Origin: Haloterrigena alkaliphila | GTDB taxonomy: Archaea > Halobacteriota > Halobacteria > Halobacteriales > Natrialbaceae | Assembly: GCF_017352155.2 (NCBI RefSeq) | Contig: NZ_CP071462.1 | Span: forward strand, 1,054,001-1,118,000 | Length of the DNA: 64,000 nucleotides | Direction of reading: 5' to 3' | Part shown: piece after piece, positions 42,526 through 51,270 of the stretch | Layout of the letters: each line of letters begins with the position of its first letter | Position numbering within the stretch: the first letter of the stretch is position 1 | Notes under the pieces: model-generated | Seen by the model: the letters and a program-made list of their open reading frames with translations, nothing else | Database searches by the model: none | What the model was told of the DNA's origin: nothing | Program-made: the position numbers and the translations under genes

Positions 42526-42584
42526 ACTCGCCGGCGACGGCCCGCTCGTCGGTCACGCTCGCTCGAGTCCGAACGCGCCGCTCC

Positions 42585-43943
42585 TTAGCCGCGATCGGTT
42601 CGGCTCGGCCACCCGTCGCACTGCCGCCTGTCCAGTCGGTCGTCGGTCATCGCGACCCACCGCACCTCGTTCCAGCTCAGCCGGTAGTGGCAGGTCTCCG
42701 GTTTCGCCTGTTCCCAGTAGATCGTCTGCATCGACGGCACGTCCGCGTCGCTCGGCGAGATCGGCAGGGACTCCCCCTCCGGCTCGGCCCCCTCCTGCAG
42801 CGTCCGGAGCGTCGACTGCTGGGGCGACGACCCGAAGTGCCAGACCAGTCCCGAGAGAACGAGCGCGGCAAGGAGAACGACGACCGCGACGGCAGTCACC
42901 CAGTGTCGGGTCGTCCGGGACGCGTCGCCACTGAGACGATCCGTCGGTACCGACTGCCGCGTGGTGACGCGTTCGACGGCGACGGCGACGCCGAGCGCGA
43001 CGAAGGCGAGCCAGAGGAGCGCGTCCGTCGAGCCGTCCAGGTCGACGAACACCACCTGCGCGGCGAGGAGCAGGCCGCCCGCCGGAATCCACCACCGCTC
43101 CCGGATATCGCGGACGGCGGCGCGCGCCCAGCCATAGAGCGCGACTGGGAGGAGCACCGCCCCGTAGCCGAACACCAGCAGTATCGTGTAGCCGCGCTCG
43201 GCCAGCGTGTACGACGATCCGGCGGTCAGCGTCGCGACGACCGTCTGGACGAACATGGGAACGAGCGCGCCCGCGGCTGCGAACGCGAGGACGACGACGC
43301 CGGTCACGACGCCGCCGCCCGCGACGGCCGAGAGCGCGCCCCGCCGCCCGGATCGCTGGAACGCCATCCCGACGATCAGCAGCGCGAAGACGCCCCCCGA
43401 TTGCCACGAGCCGGCGCTCAGCGCCGCGATAGCCCCCGCGAGGAACGGCCGATCGCGGAGAACCAGCGCGAGCGCGAGGACGCCGAAGAACAGCGCGTAG
43501 AACTGCGCCCGGACGCCCTCCGGCGAGAGGAGGAAGAGCTCAGGCACGACGAGCATCGTCAGGCCGGCGGCGACCGCTGCGGCGTCCGTTTCAGTCACGA
43601 GGTACGCCACCCACCCGACGAGCAGGACGCTCGCGGCCGCGACGAGCACCGTGAGCGTCGTTCCGAGCGCGTGCAAAACGAGCATGTCCCCGCCGGAGAG
43701 GGCGGCGAGCACGGCCGTGATTCCGAACGGAACCGGCGGGTTCACGTCCCAGACGTCGACGTACGGAACGCCGCCCTCGAGGACGTACCAGCCCGTGTGC
43801 TGGAAGAACGCCGGGTCAGTCGCGAGCGCCGGCCAGGCGACGAGCAGGTGTCTGCCGAGGCCGGCGGCGAAGAGGACGGCGACGATCGGCCCGAGGACGA
43901 CGAGCCAGTCGATGCGACCCCGGATACGTGACCGTGAGACCAT
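42585..43943 (-). CDS. Dolichol-phosphate-sugar-dependent mannosyltransferase-like membrane protein
   Basis: The 452-residue protein has about ten membrane segments. It starts IDWLVVLGPIVAVLFAAGLG. The first loop contains GGVPYVDVWDVNPPVPFGITAV, with the Asp residues expected in GT-C active sites. The later part includes ATLTAGSSYTLAERGYTILLVFGYGAV and an exterior C-terminal domain (YWEQAKPETCHYRLSWNEV). It matches the group annotated as DolP-mannose mannosyltransferase in haloarchaea (compare AglS). It starts directly after the epimerase gene stop on the same strand and shares its operon. Confidence 0.85.
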   Translation of the reverse strand: MVSRSRIRGRIDWLVVLGPIVAVLFAAGLGRHLLVAWPALATDPAFFQHTGWYVLEGGVPYVDVWDVNPPVPFGITAVLAALSGGDMLVLHALGTTLTVLVAAASVLLVGWVAYLVTETDAAAVAAGLTMLVVPELFLLSPEGVRAQFYALFFGVLALALVLRDRPFLAGAIAALSAGSWQSGGVFALLIVGMAFQRSGRRGALSAVAGGGVVTGVVVLAFAAAGALVPMFVQTVVATLTAGSSYTLAERGYTILLVFGYGAVLLPVALYGWARAAVRDIRERWWIPAGGLLLAAQVVFVDLDGSTDALLWLAFVALGVAVAVERVTTRQSVPTDRLSGDASRTTRHWVTAVAVVVLLAALVLSGLVWHFGSSPQQSTLRTLQEGAEPEGESLPISPSDADVPSMQTIYWEQAKPETCHYRLSWNEVRWVAMTDDRLDRRQCDGWPSRTDRG

Positions 43944-43944
43944 C

Positions 43945-45036
43945 TCAGATCCGCTGCGATACCTTCTTCGCGATGGCGAGGGCGCCCTGGTCCCACGCGA
44001 CGCGGTGGTCGAGACCGGTCTCGTCGGTCGACTCGTCGGCGTCGTAGTTCTCGAGGTACCACTCGTACGTCTCCACGAGCGCCTCCCGATTGGAGTACTC
44101 GGGCTCCCAGCCGAGGGATTTCAGTTTCTCGACGGAGACGTAGGAGTCCTCGGAGGCCGTCTCGTAGACCCACGGATACAGCGGCGAGAGGTTCAGCCTG
44201 TCGAGAACGCGGAGGACCGCGACCGTGAGGAAGGCGGGCGTTCCGATGGTGCGTTTCCCCGTCCCCGCGTAGTCGATGGGAGCCTGGAAGTCCGCCTTCA
44301 TCGTGCCGTACTCGTCGGCGCCGACGTTGAACGTGTCGTCGACCGCCTCCTCGTCGCCGGTGAGCACCAGTTCGATGGCGGTGACGAGGTCGTGAACGTG
44401 CAGCAGTTGATAGCGGTTGTTCCCCCAGCCGACGAGCGGGACGTTCGCGCCGTCCTCGATCCAGTCGAACAGCACTTGAAACACGCCGAGTCGCTGCGGA
44501 CCGATGAACGTCTTCGGGCGGAGGATGGGGACGCACATCCCCATCCGGCGGAAGTCCCGACAGACCTTCTCGGCCTCGATCTTGGCCTCGCCGTAGGGAC
44601 CGACCCCGTCGAGGGGCGATTCCTCGGTGATGGGGTGAGTCTCGTGGGTCCCGTAGACCGCGGTCGAGGAGATGTAACAGACCCGGTCGACGTCGCGTTC
44701 CTTCGCCGCCCAGAGCACGTTTCGCGTGCCGTCGATGGTCGTCTCGCGGATGCGATCGGCGTCCCACAGCGGGAGCGCGGCCGCAGTGTGCACCACCGCG
44801 GTGGCGTCGCTCTCCTCGAGCGCGTCGGCCACCGACTCCTCGCTCCGAACGTCTCCTTCGACGAAGTCGATACCGTCCGTGTCGTCTTCCGGCTCGAAGG
44901 GTTTGAGATCCAACGCGGTGACGTCCCATCCCTGATCGCGGAAGTACTGACACGTGTGCAGACCGAGGAATCCGGTGCCTCCGGTGACGAGCAGCGTTCC
45001 GTTCGAATCGTCGCCGGCGCGCTCACTATCGCTCAT
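43945..45036 (-). CDS. NAD-dependent epimerase/dehydratase
   Basis: The 363-residue extended SDR protein has LLVTGGTGFLGLHTCQYFRDQG (NAD loop), VVHTAAALPLWDADRIRETTIDGTRNVL, SSTAVYGTHETHPI, and the catalytic YGEAKIEAEK (Tyr-x3-Lys). ILRPKTFIGPQRLGVFQVLF and NNRYQLLHVHDLVTAIELVL follow. It resembles nucleotide-sugar epimerases and 3-beta-HSD-like lipid-sugar enzymes. ATG 45036 is preferred; the frame stays open another 1.7 kb upstream, but that is a shadow. It could modify the lipid-linked sugar used by the adjacent GT-C enzyme. Confidence 0.88.
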   Translation of the reverse strand: MSDSERAGDDSNGTLLVTGGTGFLGLHTCQYFRDQGWDVTALDLKPFEPEDDTDGIDFVEGDVRSEESVADALEESDATAVVHTAAALPLWDADRIRETTIDGTRNVLWAAKERDVDRVCYISSTAVYGTHETHPITEESPLDGVGPYGEAKIEAEKVCRDFRRMGMCVPILRPKTFIGPQRLGVFQVLFDWIEDGANVPLVGWGNNRYQLLHVHDLVTAIELVLTGDEEAVDDTFNVGADEYGTMKADFQAPIDYAGTGKRTIGTPAFLTVAVLRVLDRLNLSPLYPWVYETASEDSYVSVEKLKSLGWEPEYSNREALVETYEWYLENYDADESTDETGLDHRVAWDQGALAIAKKVSQRI

Positions 45037-45480
45037 CGTGATATCAAGCGAGACGTCCACACCGCGCTTCAATAGTGTGTCGGCGTTTCGCGGCCCGTAA
45101 TCGGCTGATCGCCCTCGGTGAACGGGGAAGTACGGGACAGTGACGCGTTGTACCGAGCGGCACGTCCTCGGCGAGTGATCGCGCCGGCGGACCCGAGGCG
45201 ATCGATGGGATGGTTCGCTGAAACCGAGCCGTTCGGTCGCTACGGTGGCGGTAATCCGCCTTCTAACGATGCGTTGTGATACTCGCTCGCTCACGACCGA
45301 CTGTTGCGCGATCGGATGGCTCCCGTTACCAATCCACAGTGAGCGCTTGTATTCCGATCTCGATGAGGGCGATCGCGCACTCAGTCGCCCAGCACCGGTT
45401 AGCGTCCCCGTAGCTCCCCTGAACCGGCTACAAGCAAGCCGGATCTTTTTGTCGGCCTGTGTGGGAAGGTGGACAGACAG
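45037..45480. other. Long divergent intergenic region in the glycan cluster
   Basis: The 444-nt gap separates the epimerase (minus) from the UbiA-type gene (plus), so promoters of both operons must lie here. A TATA-like gatctttttgtc (about 45446-45457) lies about 30 nt before ATG 45481. Overall composition is less GC-rich than the genes. Short frames exist, but none has convincing haloarchaeal composition. Confidence 0.45.
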
Positions 45481-46395
45481 ATGGCCCGCGCCTACGCCGA
45501 TCGGAGCCGGTTCGTGGGGACCGTCTCGGGTCTGGTGAAGGAGATGCGCCCCTGGCAGTGGTACAAGCAGGGCATCCTGCTGCTGGGGCTCGTCTTCTCC
45601 AGGAGCCTGTTCGATCCGGTCGCCGTCACGAACGTCGCCGTCGGGATCGTCGCCTTCTGTGCCGTCGCGGGCGCGACGTACATCGGCAACGACATCGCCG
45701 ATCTCGAGGAGGACCGCAACCATCCGCGGAAGAAACACCGGCCCATCGCCAGCGGCCAGGTCCCGGTCTCCGTGGCAGTCGCGTTCGCCGTCCTGCTCTT
45801 CGTCGGCGGGCTCGGCCTCTCCTGGTTCCTCGGTCCGCTGTTCCTCCTCGTCGTCTGTACGTACCTCGCCCAGAACGCGCTCTACTCCGCGTTGCTGAAG
45901 GATATCGTCATCGTCGACGTGATGGTCATCGCCATCGGGTTCGTCCTGCGGGCCGTCGCCGGCGTCGTCGCCATCGACGTCTACCTGAGTCCCTGGCTCG
46001 TCGTCTGTACGTTCCTCGGGGCGCTGATGCTCGCGCTCGGCAAGCGCCGCCACGAGATGACCGTCAGCGACGATCCGGCCGCGTCGCGCGCGACCCTCGC
46101 GGAGTACACCGAGGAGACGCTCGACCAGTTGCTCGTCGTCGTCCTCGCGGCGTTGCTCGTCTCCTACTCGCTCTACACGTTCTTCCGCGGCGGACTGTGG
46201 ATGATGTCCACGCTCCCGTTCGCGTTCTTCGCGGCCTTCCGCTACCACTTCCTGGCCCACACGCGGAACCTGGGCGGCGACCCGAAGTTCCTCTTCGGCG
46301 ACCCCCCGTTCTTCGTCAACCTCGTCCTTTGGGGACTCCTCGTCGTCGCCGTCCTTTACGGGGTTCCGGCCCGTCTCGTCGAGGTGATCGCGTGA
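45481..46395 (+). CDS. UbiA-family prenyltransferase, decaprenyl-phosphate phosphoribosyltransferase type
   Basis: The 304-residue protein has about eight membrane segments. The first Asp motif is N70-D71-x-x-D74, followed by EEDRNHPRKKHRPIASGQ. This NDxxDxExDRxHPxKxxRPIA pattern is diagnostic of DPPR synthases (mycobacterial Rv3806c type), which join phosphoribosyl diphosphate to a polyprenyl phosphate. The second motif, YSALLKDIVIVDVMVIAIGF, is also of that type. ATG 45481 is chosen over a GTG 12 nt earlier. PHP and UPF0104 genes follow in the same operon. Confidence 0.87.
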   Translation: MARAYADRSRFVGTVSGLVKEMRPWQWYKQGILLLGLVFSRSLFDPVAVTNVAVGIVAFCAVAGATYIGNDIADLEEDRNHPRKKHRPIASGQVPVSVAVAFAVLLFVGGLGLSWFLGPLFLLVVCTYLAQNALYSALLKDIVIVDVMVIAIGFVLRAVAGVVAIDVYLSPWLVVCTFLGALMLALGKRRHEMTVSDDPAASRATLAEYTEETLDQLLVVVLAALLVSYSLYTFFRGGLWMMSTLPFAFFAAFRYHFLAHTRNLGGDPKFLFGDPPFFVNLVLWGLLVVAVLYGVPARLVEVIA

Positions 46396-46449
46396 CCGTC
46401 TCACCCCACACCGCACCGAGATGACCGTCTCACCGCGCTCCGCACCGAG
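46392..46449. repeat. Two 29-nt tandem units beginning at the UbiA-type gene stop codon
   Basis: Units 46392-46420 and 46421-46449 both read (g/a)TGACCGTCTCACC...CCGCACCGAG. The TGA in the first unit is the real stop codon; the second unit repeats it 29 nt downstream. The PHP gene starts 7 nt later. Confidence 0.8.
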
Positions 46450-46455
46450 CCAACC

Positions 46456-47136
46456 ATGACACGACGATACGATCTCCAGATCCACACGAACGCCTCGCCC
46501 TGCTCGAGTACGCCCCCCGAACGCGTGGCCGAAGCGGCGGCCGACGCCGGACTCGACGGCGTCGCCGTCACCGACCACGACACGCTCGCCAACGTCGACG
46601 CCGTTCGGGACGCCGCGCCGGACGGTCTCGCAGTGATTCCCGGGGTCGAGGTGACGACGACCGAGGGACACCTCCTGGCCCTCGACGTGGCGGAGCCACC
46701 GCCCAAAACGGATCCGCTGACGGTGATCGACCGCGTCCACGAGCAAGGCGGCGTCGCCATCCTCTCACACCCCTTCGACACGCTGCGGCAGTTCTACGAG
46801 ACGGACCTCGAGGCCCTCGCCGAGGCCGTCGACGGGGTCGAAGCGGTGAACTCCCGCTGCGTCCGCCGCCGGTTCAACGACCGCGCGGCGTCGTTCGCGG
46901 CCGCCCGCGACCTGCCGGCGACCGGCGGGAGCGACGCCCACTTCCCGATGGAGGTCGGCCGCGCCTACACGATCGTCGAGGGCGACGGGTCGCTCGCGGA
47001 CGCCGTCCGCGAGGGACGCGTGCGGCCGGGCGGTCGCGGACGCTACCTCTCGGGGCACGTCGCGACGAAACTCCACCAGTTCCGCACCGCCTCCGGTCGC
47101 GCCGTCGGGACCCTCACGTCGGGGCGGTTTCCGTGA
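46456..47136 (+). CDS. PHP-domain phosphatase-like protein
   Basis: The 226-residue protein starts YDLQIHTNASPCS, has AVTDHDTLANVDAV, VIPGVEVTTTEGHLLAL, AILSHPF and GGSDAHFPMEVG, the ordered motifs of the PHP phosphoesterase fold. The first metal-binding His of the usual HxH is Gln here (Gln8-x-His10), though the other ligands are present. Between a DPPR-synthase-type gene and a flippase-like gene, it is a candidate for removing the 5-phosphate from polyprenyl-phospho-ribose. This is inference. Its stop overlaps the next start (GTGA). Confidence 0.85.
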   Translation: MTRRYDLQIHTNASPCSSTPPERVAEAAADAGLDGVAVTDHDTLANVDAVRDAAPDGLAVIPGVEVTTTEGHLLALDVAEPPPKTDPLTVIDRVHEQGGVAILSHPFDTLRQFYETDLEALAEAVDGVEAVNSRCVRRRFNDRAASFAAARDLPATGGSDAHFPMEVGRAYTIVEGDGSLADAVREGRVRPGGRGRYLSGHVATKLHQFRTASGRAVGTLTSGRFP

Positions 47137-48116
47137 CGGCGAGCGGCGAGGCCGGCGGAGTCGGGGGGACGGTCGTCGATCGGTGCCGGCGGGTCGTCCG
47201 CGACCACGGCGTCTGGCTGACGGCGCTGCTCTCGGTCGCCGTCTTCCTCGGCCTCGCCGCCTACGCCGACGTCGGCGACGTGACGAGCGCCCTCGCCACG
47301 CTGCGCTGGCGGACGTTCGGGGCCGTCATCGGCCTGACGACCGTCGGCTACGGCTTCCGCTTCGCCAAGTGGCACTACTACCTCCGGCGTCTCGAAGCGG
47401 ACGTTCCGCTCGACGCGAGCGCGATCACCTTCTTCAGCGGGCTGATGATGGTCGTCACGCCGGGGAAAGCCGGCGAGGTCTGGAAGGCGTGGTTCCTCCG
47501 GGACAAGCGCGGCGTGCCGGCCAGCGAGACCACCTCCGTCGTCGGCGCCGAGCGAATCACGGACCTCGTCGCGCTGGGCGCGATGGCCGCGCTCGGCCTG
47601 CTGGTCTACAGCCGGTCGTCGCTTCCCATCGTCGCCGTCCTCGGCGCCATCGCGGTCGGCATCGGGCTGCTCCAGTGGCGGCGGGCCTGTCTGGCGATCC
47701 TCGGACGACTCGAGTCGCTCCCGGTCCTCGGCGAGTACGCGACCGAACTGGAGCGGTTCTACGAGAGCGCGTACCGGCTGTTCCAGCTCCGACCGCTGGT
47801 CGTCGCGACGCTGCTCAGCCTCGCGGCGTGGGGGTTAGAGGGTATCGCGCTCTGGCTGGTCCTCGAGGGGTTCGGCGTCGAAGCCACCGTCGTCATCGGC
47901 CTGTTCGTCTTCGGTCTCGGGTCGGTCGTCGGCGCGGTGTCGATGCTGCCCGGCGGCCTCGCCGCCGCGGAGGCGTCGATGGTCGGCGTGCTGCTCACGT
48001 TCGGTTACCCCGAAGCCATCGCGGCGGCCGCGACGGTCGTGATCCGCGTGGGGACGCTCTGGTACGCCGCGGCGCTCGGGACGGCGGTGTTCCTCGCGTA
48101 CAAGGCGACCCGCTGA
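47133..48116 (+). CDS. UPF0104/lysylphosphatidylglycerol-synthase-type membrane protein (flippase-like)
   Basis: The 327-residue protein has about eight membrane segments. LKWHYYLRRL-like FAKWHYYLRRLEADV, FFSGLMMVVTPGKAGEVWKAWFL, ERITDLVALGAMAALG and GLGSVVGAVSMLPGGLAAAEASM mark the UPF0104 family. It begins at GTG 47133, overlapping the PHP stop, so it is translated with that gene. It is a likely carrier of a polyprenyl-linked sugar across the membrane in this operon. Confidence 0.86.
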   Translation: MTASGEAGGVGGTVVDRCRRVVRDHGVWLTALLSVAVFLGLAAYADVGDVTSALATLRWRTFGAVIGLTTVGYGFRFAKWHYYLRRLEADVPLDASAITFFSGLMMVVTPGKAGEVWKAWFLRDKRGVPASETTSVVGAERITDLVALGAMAALGLLVYSRSSLPIVAVLGAIAVGIGLLQWRRACLAILGRLESLPVLGEYATELERFYESAYRLFQLRPLVVATLLSLAAWGLEGIALWLVLEGFGVEATVVIGLFVFGLGSVVGAVSMLPGGLAAAEASMVGVLLTFGYPEAIAAAATVVIRVGTLWYAAALGTAVFLAYKATR

Positions 48117-48251
48117 ACGGGCCGCGTGCGAAGCGACTCGGACGCTCGGTCGGGAGACCGGTGGGCGCGTAGCCGAGACGCGCCGCAGTTCCCCATTGAT
48201 TCGACGCAGTGCCGGACGAACGTTTTTCCACGGCATTGTGGACGTGCGACC

Positions 48252-49568
48252 ATGCGCCTCGTGGAGATCCTGATCCCGAAAGAGAAGCGGCAAATCGTCG
48301 AAGAGACGCTCGAGGAGGAAGGGCTCGATTACACGCTCATTACGGAGGAGAGTCGCGAGGAGCCCTCGGTCGTCATCACGTTCCCGCTGCCGGCACCCGC
48401 CGTCGAGTCCGTCCTCGACGACCTCCGGAACGCGGGACTCGAAGAGAACTCCTACACCGTGGTCGTCGAGGCCGAAACCGTCGTCTCCGAACAGTACGAC
48501 GAACTCGAGCAGCGATACGCGCAGAACACCGCGCGGATCTCCCGCGAGGAGATGCGGGCTCGGGCGAAGGATCTCACGCCTCGATTCAGCACGTACGTCG
48601 TCATGATGGTGTTGAGCATGTTCGTCGCGACCGCCGGTCTGTTACTCGATTCGCCGGCGGTCGTCGTCGGGTCGATGGTGATCGCGCCCCTGATCGGACC
48701 CGCGCTCGGCGCGAGCGTCGGGACGGTGATCGACGACGACGCGCTGTTTCGCCGCGCGATCAAGCAGCAGGCGGTCGGGCTCGCCGTCGGTGTCGTCACC
48801 GCGTCGGCCTTCGCGTTCGTCGTCCGGACGACGGCGCTCGTTCCGCCGACGATCGATCTCTTCGCGATTTCGGAGATCGAGGGCCGGTTGACCCCGGACT
48901 TGCTCTCGCTGGTCATCGCGATCGGTGCCGGCGTGGCGGGCGCGTGGACGCTGACAGCGGGCACGGCGACCGCTCTCGTCGGCGTCATGATGGCCGTCGC
49001 CGTCGTTCCGCCACTGGGCGTCGTCGGCATCGGCATCGCGTGGGGTCTTCCGGGGGTCGCCATCGCCGCGAGCGTCCTCGTGCTCGTGAACATGGTTACG
49101 ATCAACATCACCAGCCTCGGCGTCCTCTGGTACAAGGGGTATCGGCCGGACAACTGGTTCCAACAGGACGAGGCCCGCGTCGCGACGGAAAAACGCGCCG
49201 TCGCCCTCGCCGTCACGATCGTCGTCCTCTCGGCGTTTCTCGGGGTCGTGACCTACGACACCTACCGAACCGGGATGTACGAGGAGGAGGTAAACGGGGA
49301 CGTGACCGACATCGTCGAGTCGCCCCAGCACGACGAGCTCTCGCTCATCGACGTCACGGTCGAGTACGACGATCCGGTCCCGATCCGCCAGCCGGAACGA
49401 GTCATCGTTCGCGTCTCGCATCCGGTCGGCACCGACCCGCCGCGAATCGGCGACGAGATTCGATCCCGCGAGAGCGTCCGCGCCGAGTCCGCGATTCGGT
49501 TGCCCTCCGGCCCGCTCGTCGAGTCCCAGCGCGCCGAGGTGGTCGTCTACTACGTCGAACGGGGATGA
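48252..49568 (+). CDS. TIGR00341/DUF389 membrane protein
   Basis: The 438-residue protein has a soluble N-terminal domain (MRLVEILIPKEKRQIVEETLEE..., residues 1-110). About seven membrane segments follow, including STYVVMMVLSMFVATAGLLLDSPAVVVGSMVIAPLIGPALG, the DUF389 hallmark, and LTAGTATALVGVMMAVAVVPPLG. A C-terminal exterior domain of about 90 residues follows (HDELSLIDVTVEYDD). The family is widespread but has no proven function. Confidence 0.9.
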   Translation: MRLVEILIPKEKRQIVEETLEEEGLDYTLITEESREEPSVVITFPLPAPAVESVLDDLRNAGLEENSYTVVVEAETVVSEQYDELEQRYAQNTARISREEMRARAKDLTPRFSTYVVMMVLSMFVATAGLLLDSPAVVVGSMVIAPLIGPALGASVGTVIDDDALFRRAIKQQAVGLAVGVVTASAFAFVVRTTALVPPTIDLFAISEIEGRLTPDLLSLVIAIGAGVAGAWTLTAGTATALVGVMMAVAVVPPLGVVGIGIAWGLPGVAIAASVLVLVNMVTINITSLGVLWYKGYRPDNWFQQDEARVATEKRAVALAVTIVVLSAFLGVVTYDTYRTGMYEEEVNGDVTDIVESPQHDELSLIDVTVEYDDPVPIRQPERVIVRVSHPVGTDPPRIGDEIRSRESVRAESAIRLPSGPLVESQRAEVVVYYVERG

Positions 49569-49678
49569 TCGCTGCGACACCGCTCAGCGAACGGTATCCT
49601 CGAGCGATCGAGACCGTCGGACGGGCGGACGGTCAGACGATCGAACGAACGGAGATCCGACGGCGCTATCGGACGGTA

Positions 49679-51127
49679 TCAGTCGCCCTGCCGGTAGAAC
49701 GGCAGTCGGAACCGGACGCCGGCGTCGCGAAGTTGCCAGGTGATCTCGAGGCCGAGCCACGCCAGGCCGGCCAGGAGCGCGATACCGATGGCGGCGAACT
49801 CGTTCGCCCCCATCCAGATCGGCGTCGCGAACAGGAGGCCGTTGTGGACCCGGTGCGGGAGGATGTTCTCGAGGACGTCGCCGGCCCAGCCGAGCGGGTC
49901 GAAGCCGAAGAGGCCGTCGTCACCGCCCCCGCCTCCGCCGCCGCTATCGTCGTCCGTCCGGGACTCGAGGCCGAGTGCCTGGGCGCTCTGGCCGCCCTCG
50001 CTCTCGGCGCCGGTCTCGAGGCGTTCGGCCTCGTAGGGCAGCGTCGAGCCGACTTCCCAGACGATCTCGCCGGACTCGTCGACCTCGATCACGCGGTTGC
50101 CGTGGGAGTCGGCGATGAGCGTGTGCCCGTTGGGGAGGCGATCGACGTCGCGGGGCCACTGGATCACGTCGTCCTGCCACTCCCAGGTGCGCGTCCACTC
50201 GCCGTCCTCGCGCTGGAACTCCTGGACGCGGCCGTTCTCGGAGTCGGCGACGACGACGGCCGGCCCGCCCTGCGATTCGGGGATGTAGTCGGGGTTGTGC
50301 TGTTCGTACTGGACGTCGTACTCGTTCTCGCTCCCGAGCGTCCAGTCCTCGACCAGCCCCTCCTCTCGATCGAGGAAGACGACCTGATCCTGGTTGCGGA
50401 GACTGGCCATGATCCGTCCGTCGTTCGGATCGCCCTCCTCGTCGATGTACTCGACGTCGTTGATGTGGGCCCAATCCTCGGGGTACGGCCCGGCTTCCTC
50501 GACGGGGAAGTCGCTCTGGGCGTCCCAGAGCCAGTCGACGACCTCCGTCTCGGTGTTCACGACGAACACCTGGTCGGCGACGATGTCGGCGACGACGACG
50601 TGCGTCTCGTTGATGCGGTCCGCGTCGTGCCACTCGCCGGCGGTCTCCTTGTAGTCGTAGCGCTCGTAGACGACCTCGGGTTCGGGATTCTCCGCCTCGA
50701 GGTCGACGCGTTCGATCACGTTGAGCGCACACGGCGGGTCGGTACACGTCGGCCCCTCTGAGTGGATCGTGTCCGTCGCCGTGTACTCGATGGTCATCGG
50801 ATCGCCCTCGACGGGATCGGCGTCGAAGTACTTCGTGCGGCTGTTATCGTAGTATCGCACCTCGCCGTCGGGCGAGTAGACGGTGATCGTCCCGGCACGC
50901 CCCGACTCGGTGACGACCGTGTGGTTCTCCGTCGCCGGCGCCTCGGGGACCTCCTCCTGGGACGCGGTCGAGAGCTCGTTGCCCATCGACGCGCTGACCA
51001 CGGCGGCGGCCGAGAGGAGGATGATCACGAGAAAGACGATTCGGAGGCTATTCCGCGAGAGTGCCGATCGAAACCGGGACAGCCCCGATCGAGCGCCCGC
51101 GAGCGCGTCGGACGAACGCTCACTCAC
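49679..51127 (-). CDS. Arylsulfotransferase-like (ASST) membrane-anchored protein
   Basis: The 482-residue protein starts at GTG 51127, with an N-terminal membrane helix (LRIVFLVIILLSAAAVVSA). A six-bladed beta-propeller-like region follows, including GTITVYSPDGEVRYYD, EWHDADRINETHVVVADI, DWAHINDVEYIDEEGDPNDGRIMASLRNQDQVVFLD and PRDVDRLPNGHTLIADSHGNRVIEVD. A C-terminal helix comes near residues 440-465. This is the ASST family pattern (H at the propeller centre transfers sulfate). A pair of cysteines (CTDPPCAL) may form a disulfide. It would act outside the cell, perhaps on surface glycans. Confidence 0.82.
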   Translation of the reverse strand: MSERSSDALAGARSGLSRFRSALSRNSLRIVFLVIILLSAAAVVSASMGNELSTASQEEVPEAPATENHTVVTESGRAGTITVYSPDGEVRYYDNSRTKYFDADPVEGDPMTIEYTATDTIHSEGPTCTDPPCALNVIERVDLEAENPEPEVVYERYDYKETAGEWHDADRINETHVVVADIVADQVFVVNTETEVVDWLWDAQSDFPVEEAGPYPEDWAHINDVEYIDEEGDPNDGRIMASLRNQDQVVFLDREEGLVEDWTLGSENEYDVQYEQHNPDYIPESQGGPAVVVADSENGRVQEFQREDGEWTRTWEWQDDVIQWPRDVDRLPNGHTLIADSHGNRVIEVDESGEIVWEVGSTLPYEAERLETGAESEGGQSAQALGLESRTDDDSGGGGGGGDDGLFGFDPLGWAGDVLENILPHRVHNGLLFATPIWMGANEFAAIGIALLAGLAWLGLEITWQLRDAGVRFRLPFYRQGD

Positions 51128-51270
51128 GATCGATCACCCTCGAGTGCCAACACGGCAACTGGGAACCCATTACCTGTGCTTTCCCAAGCGACGTATTAGT
51201 TTTTTGTGACCTGTTTCGACGACCACCGATCAGGGTCCCCGACCGATCGACTCCGCCGACCAAAAAGCGT

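Noticed and set aside
45245-45538. A 97-codon plus-strand frame before the UbiA-type gene
   Set aside because: It overlaps the UbiA start in another frame, is rich in Arg, Cys and Trp, and has no acidic bias or motif.
45037-46746. A 1.7-kb N-terminal extension of the epimerase frame
   Set aside because: It runs opposite the UbiA-type and PHP genes. The Rossmann motif at the start of the family lies just after ATG 45036.
48209-50761. An 850-codon plus-strand open frame
   Set aside because: It overlaps the DUF389 and ASST-like genes in other frames and is Arg-rich, with no recognisable domain.
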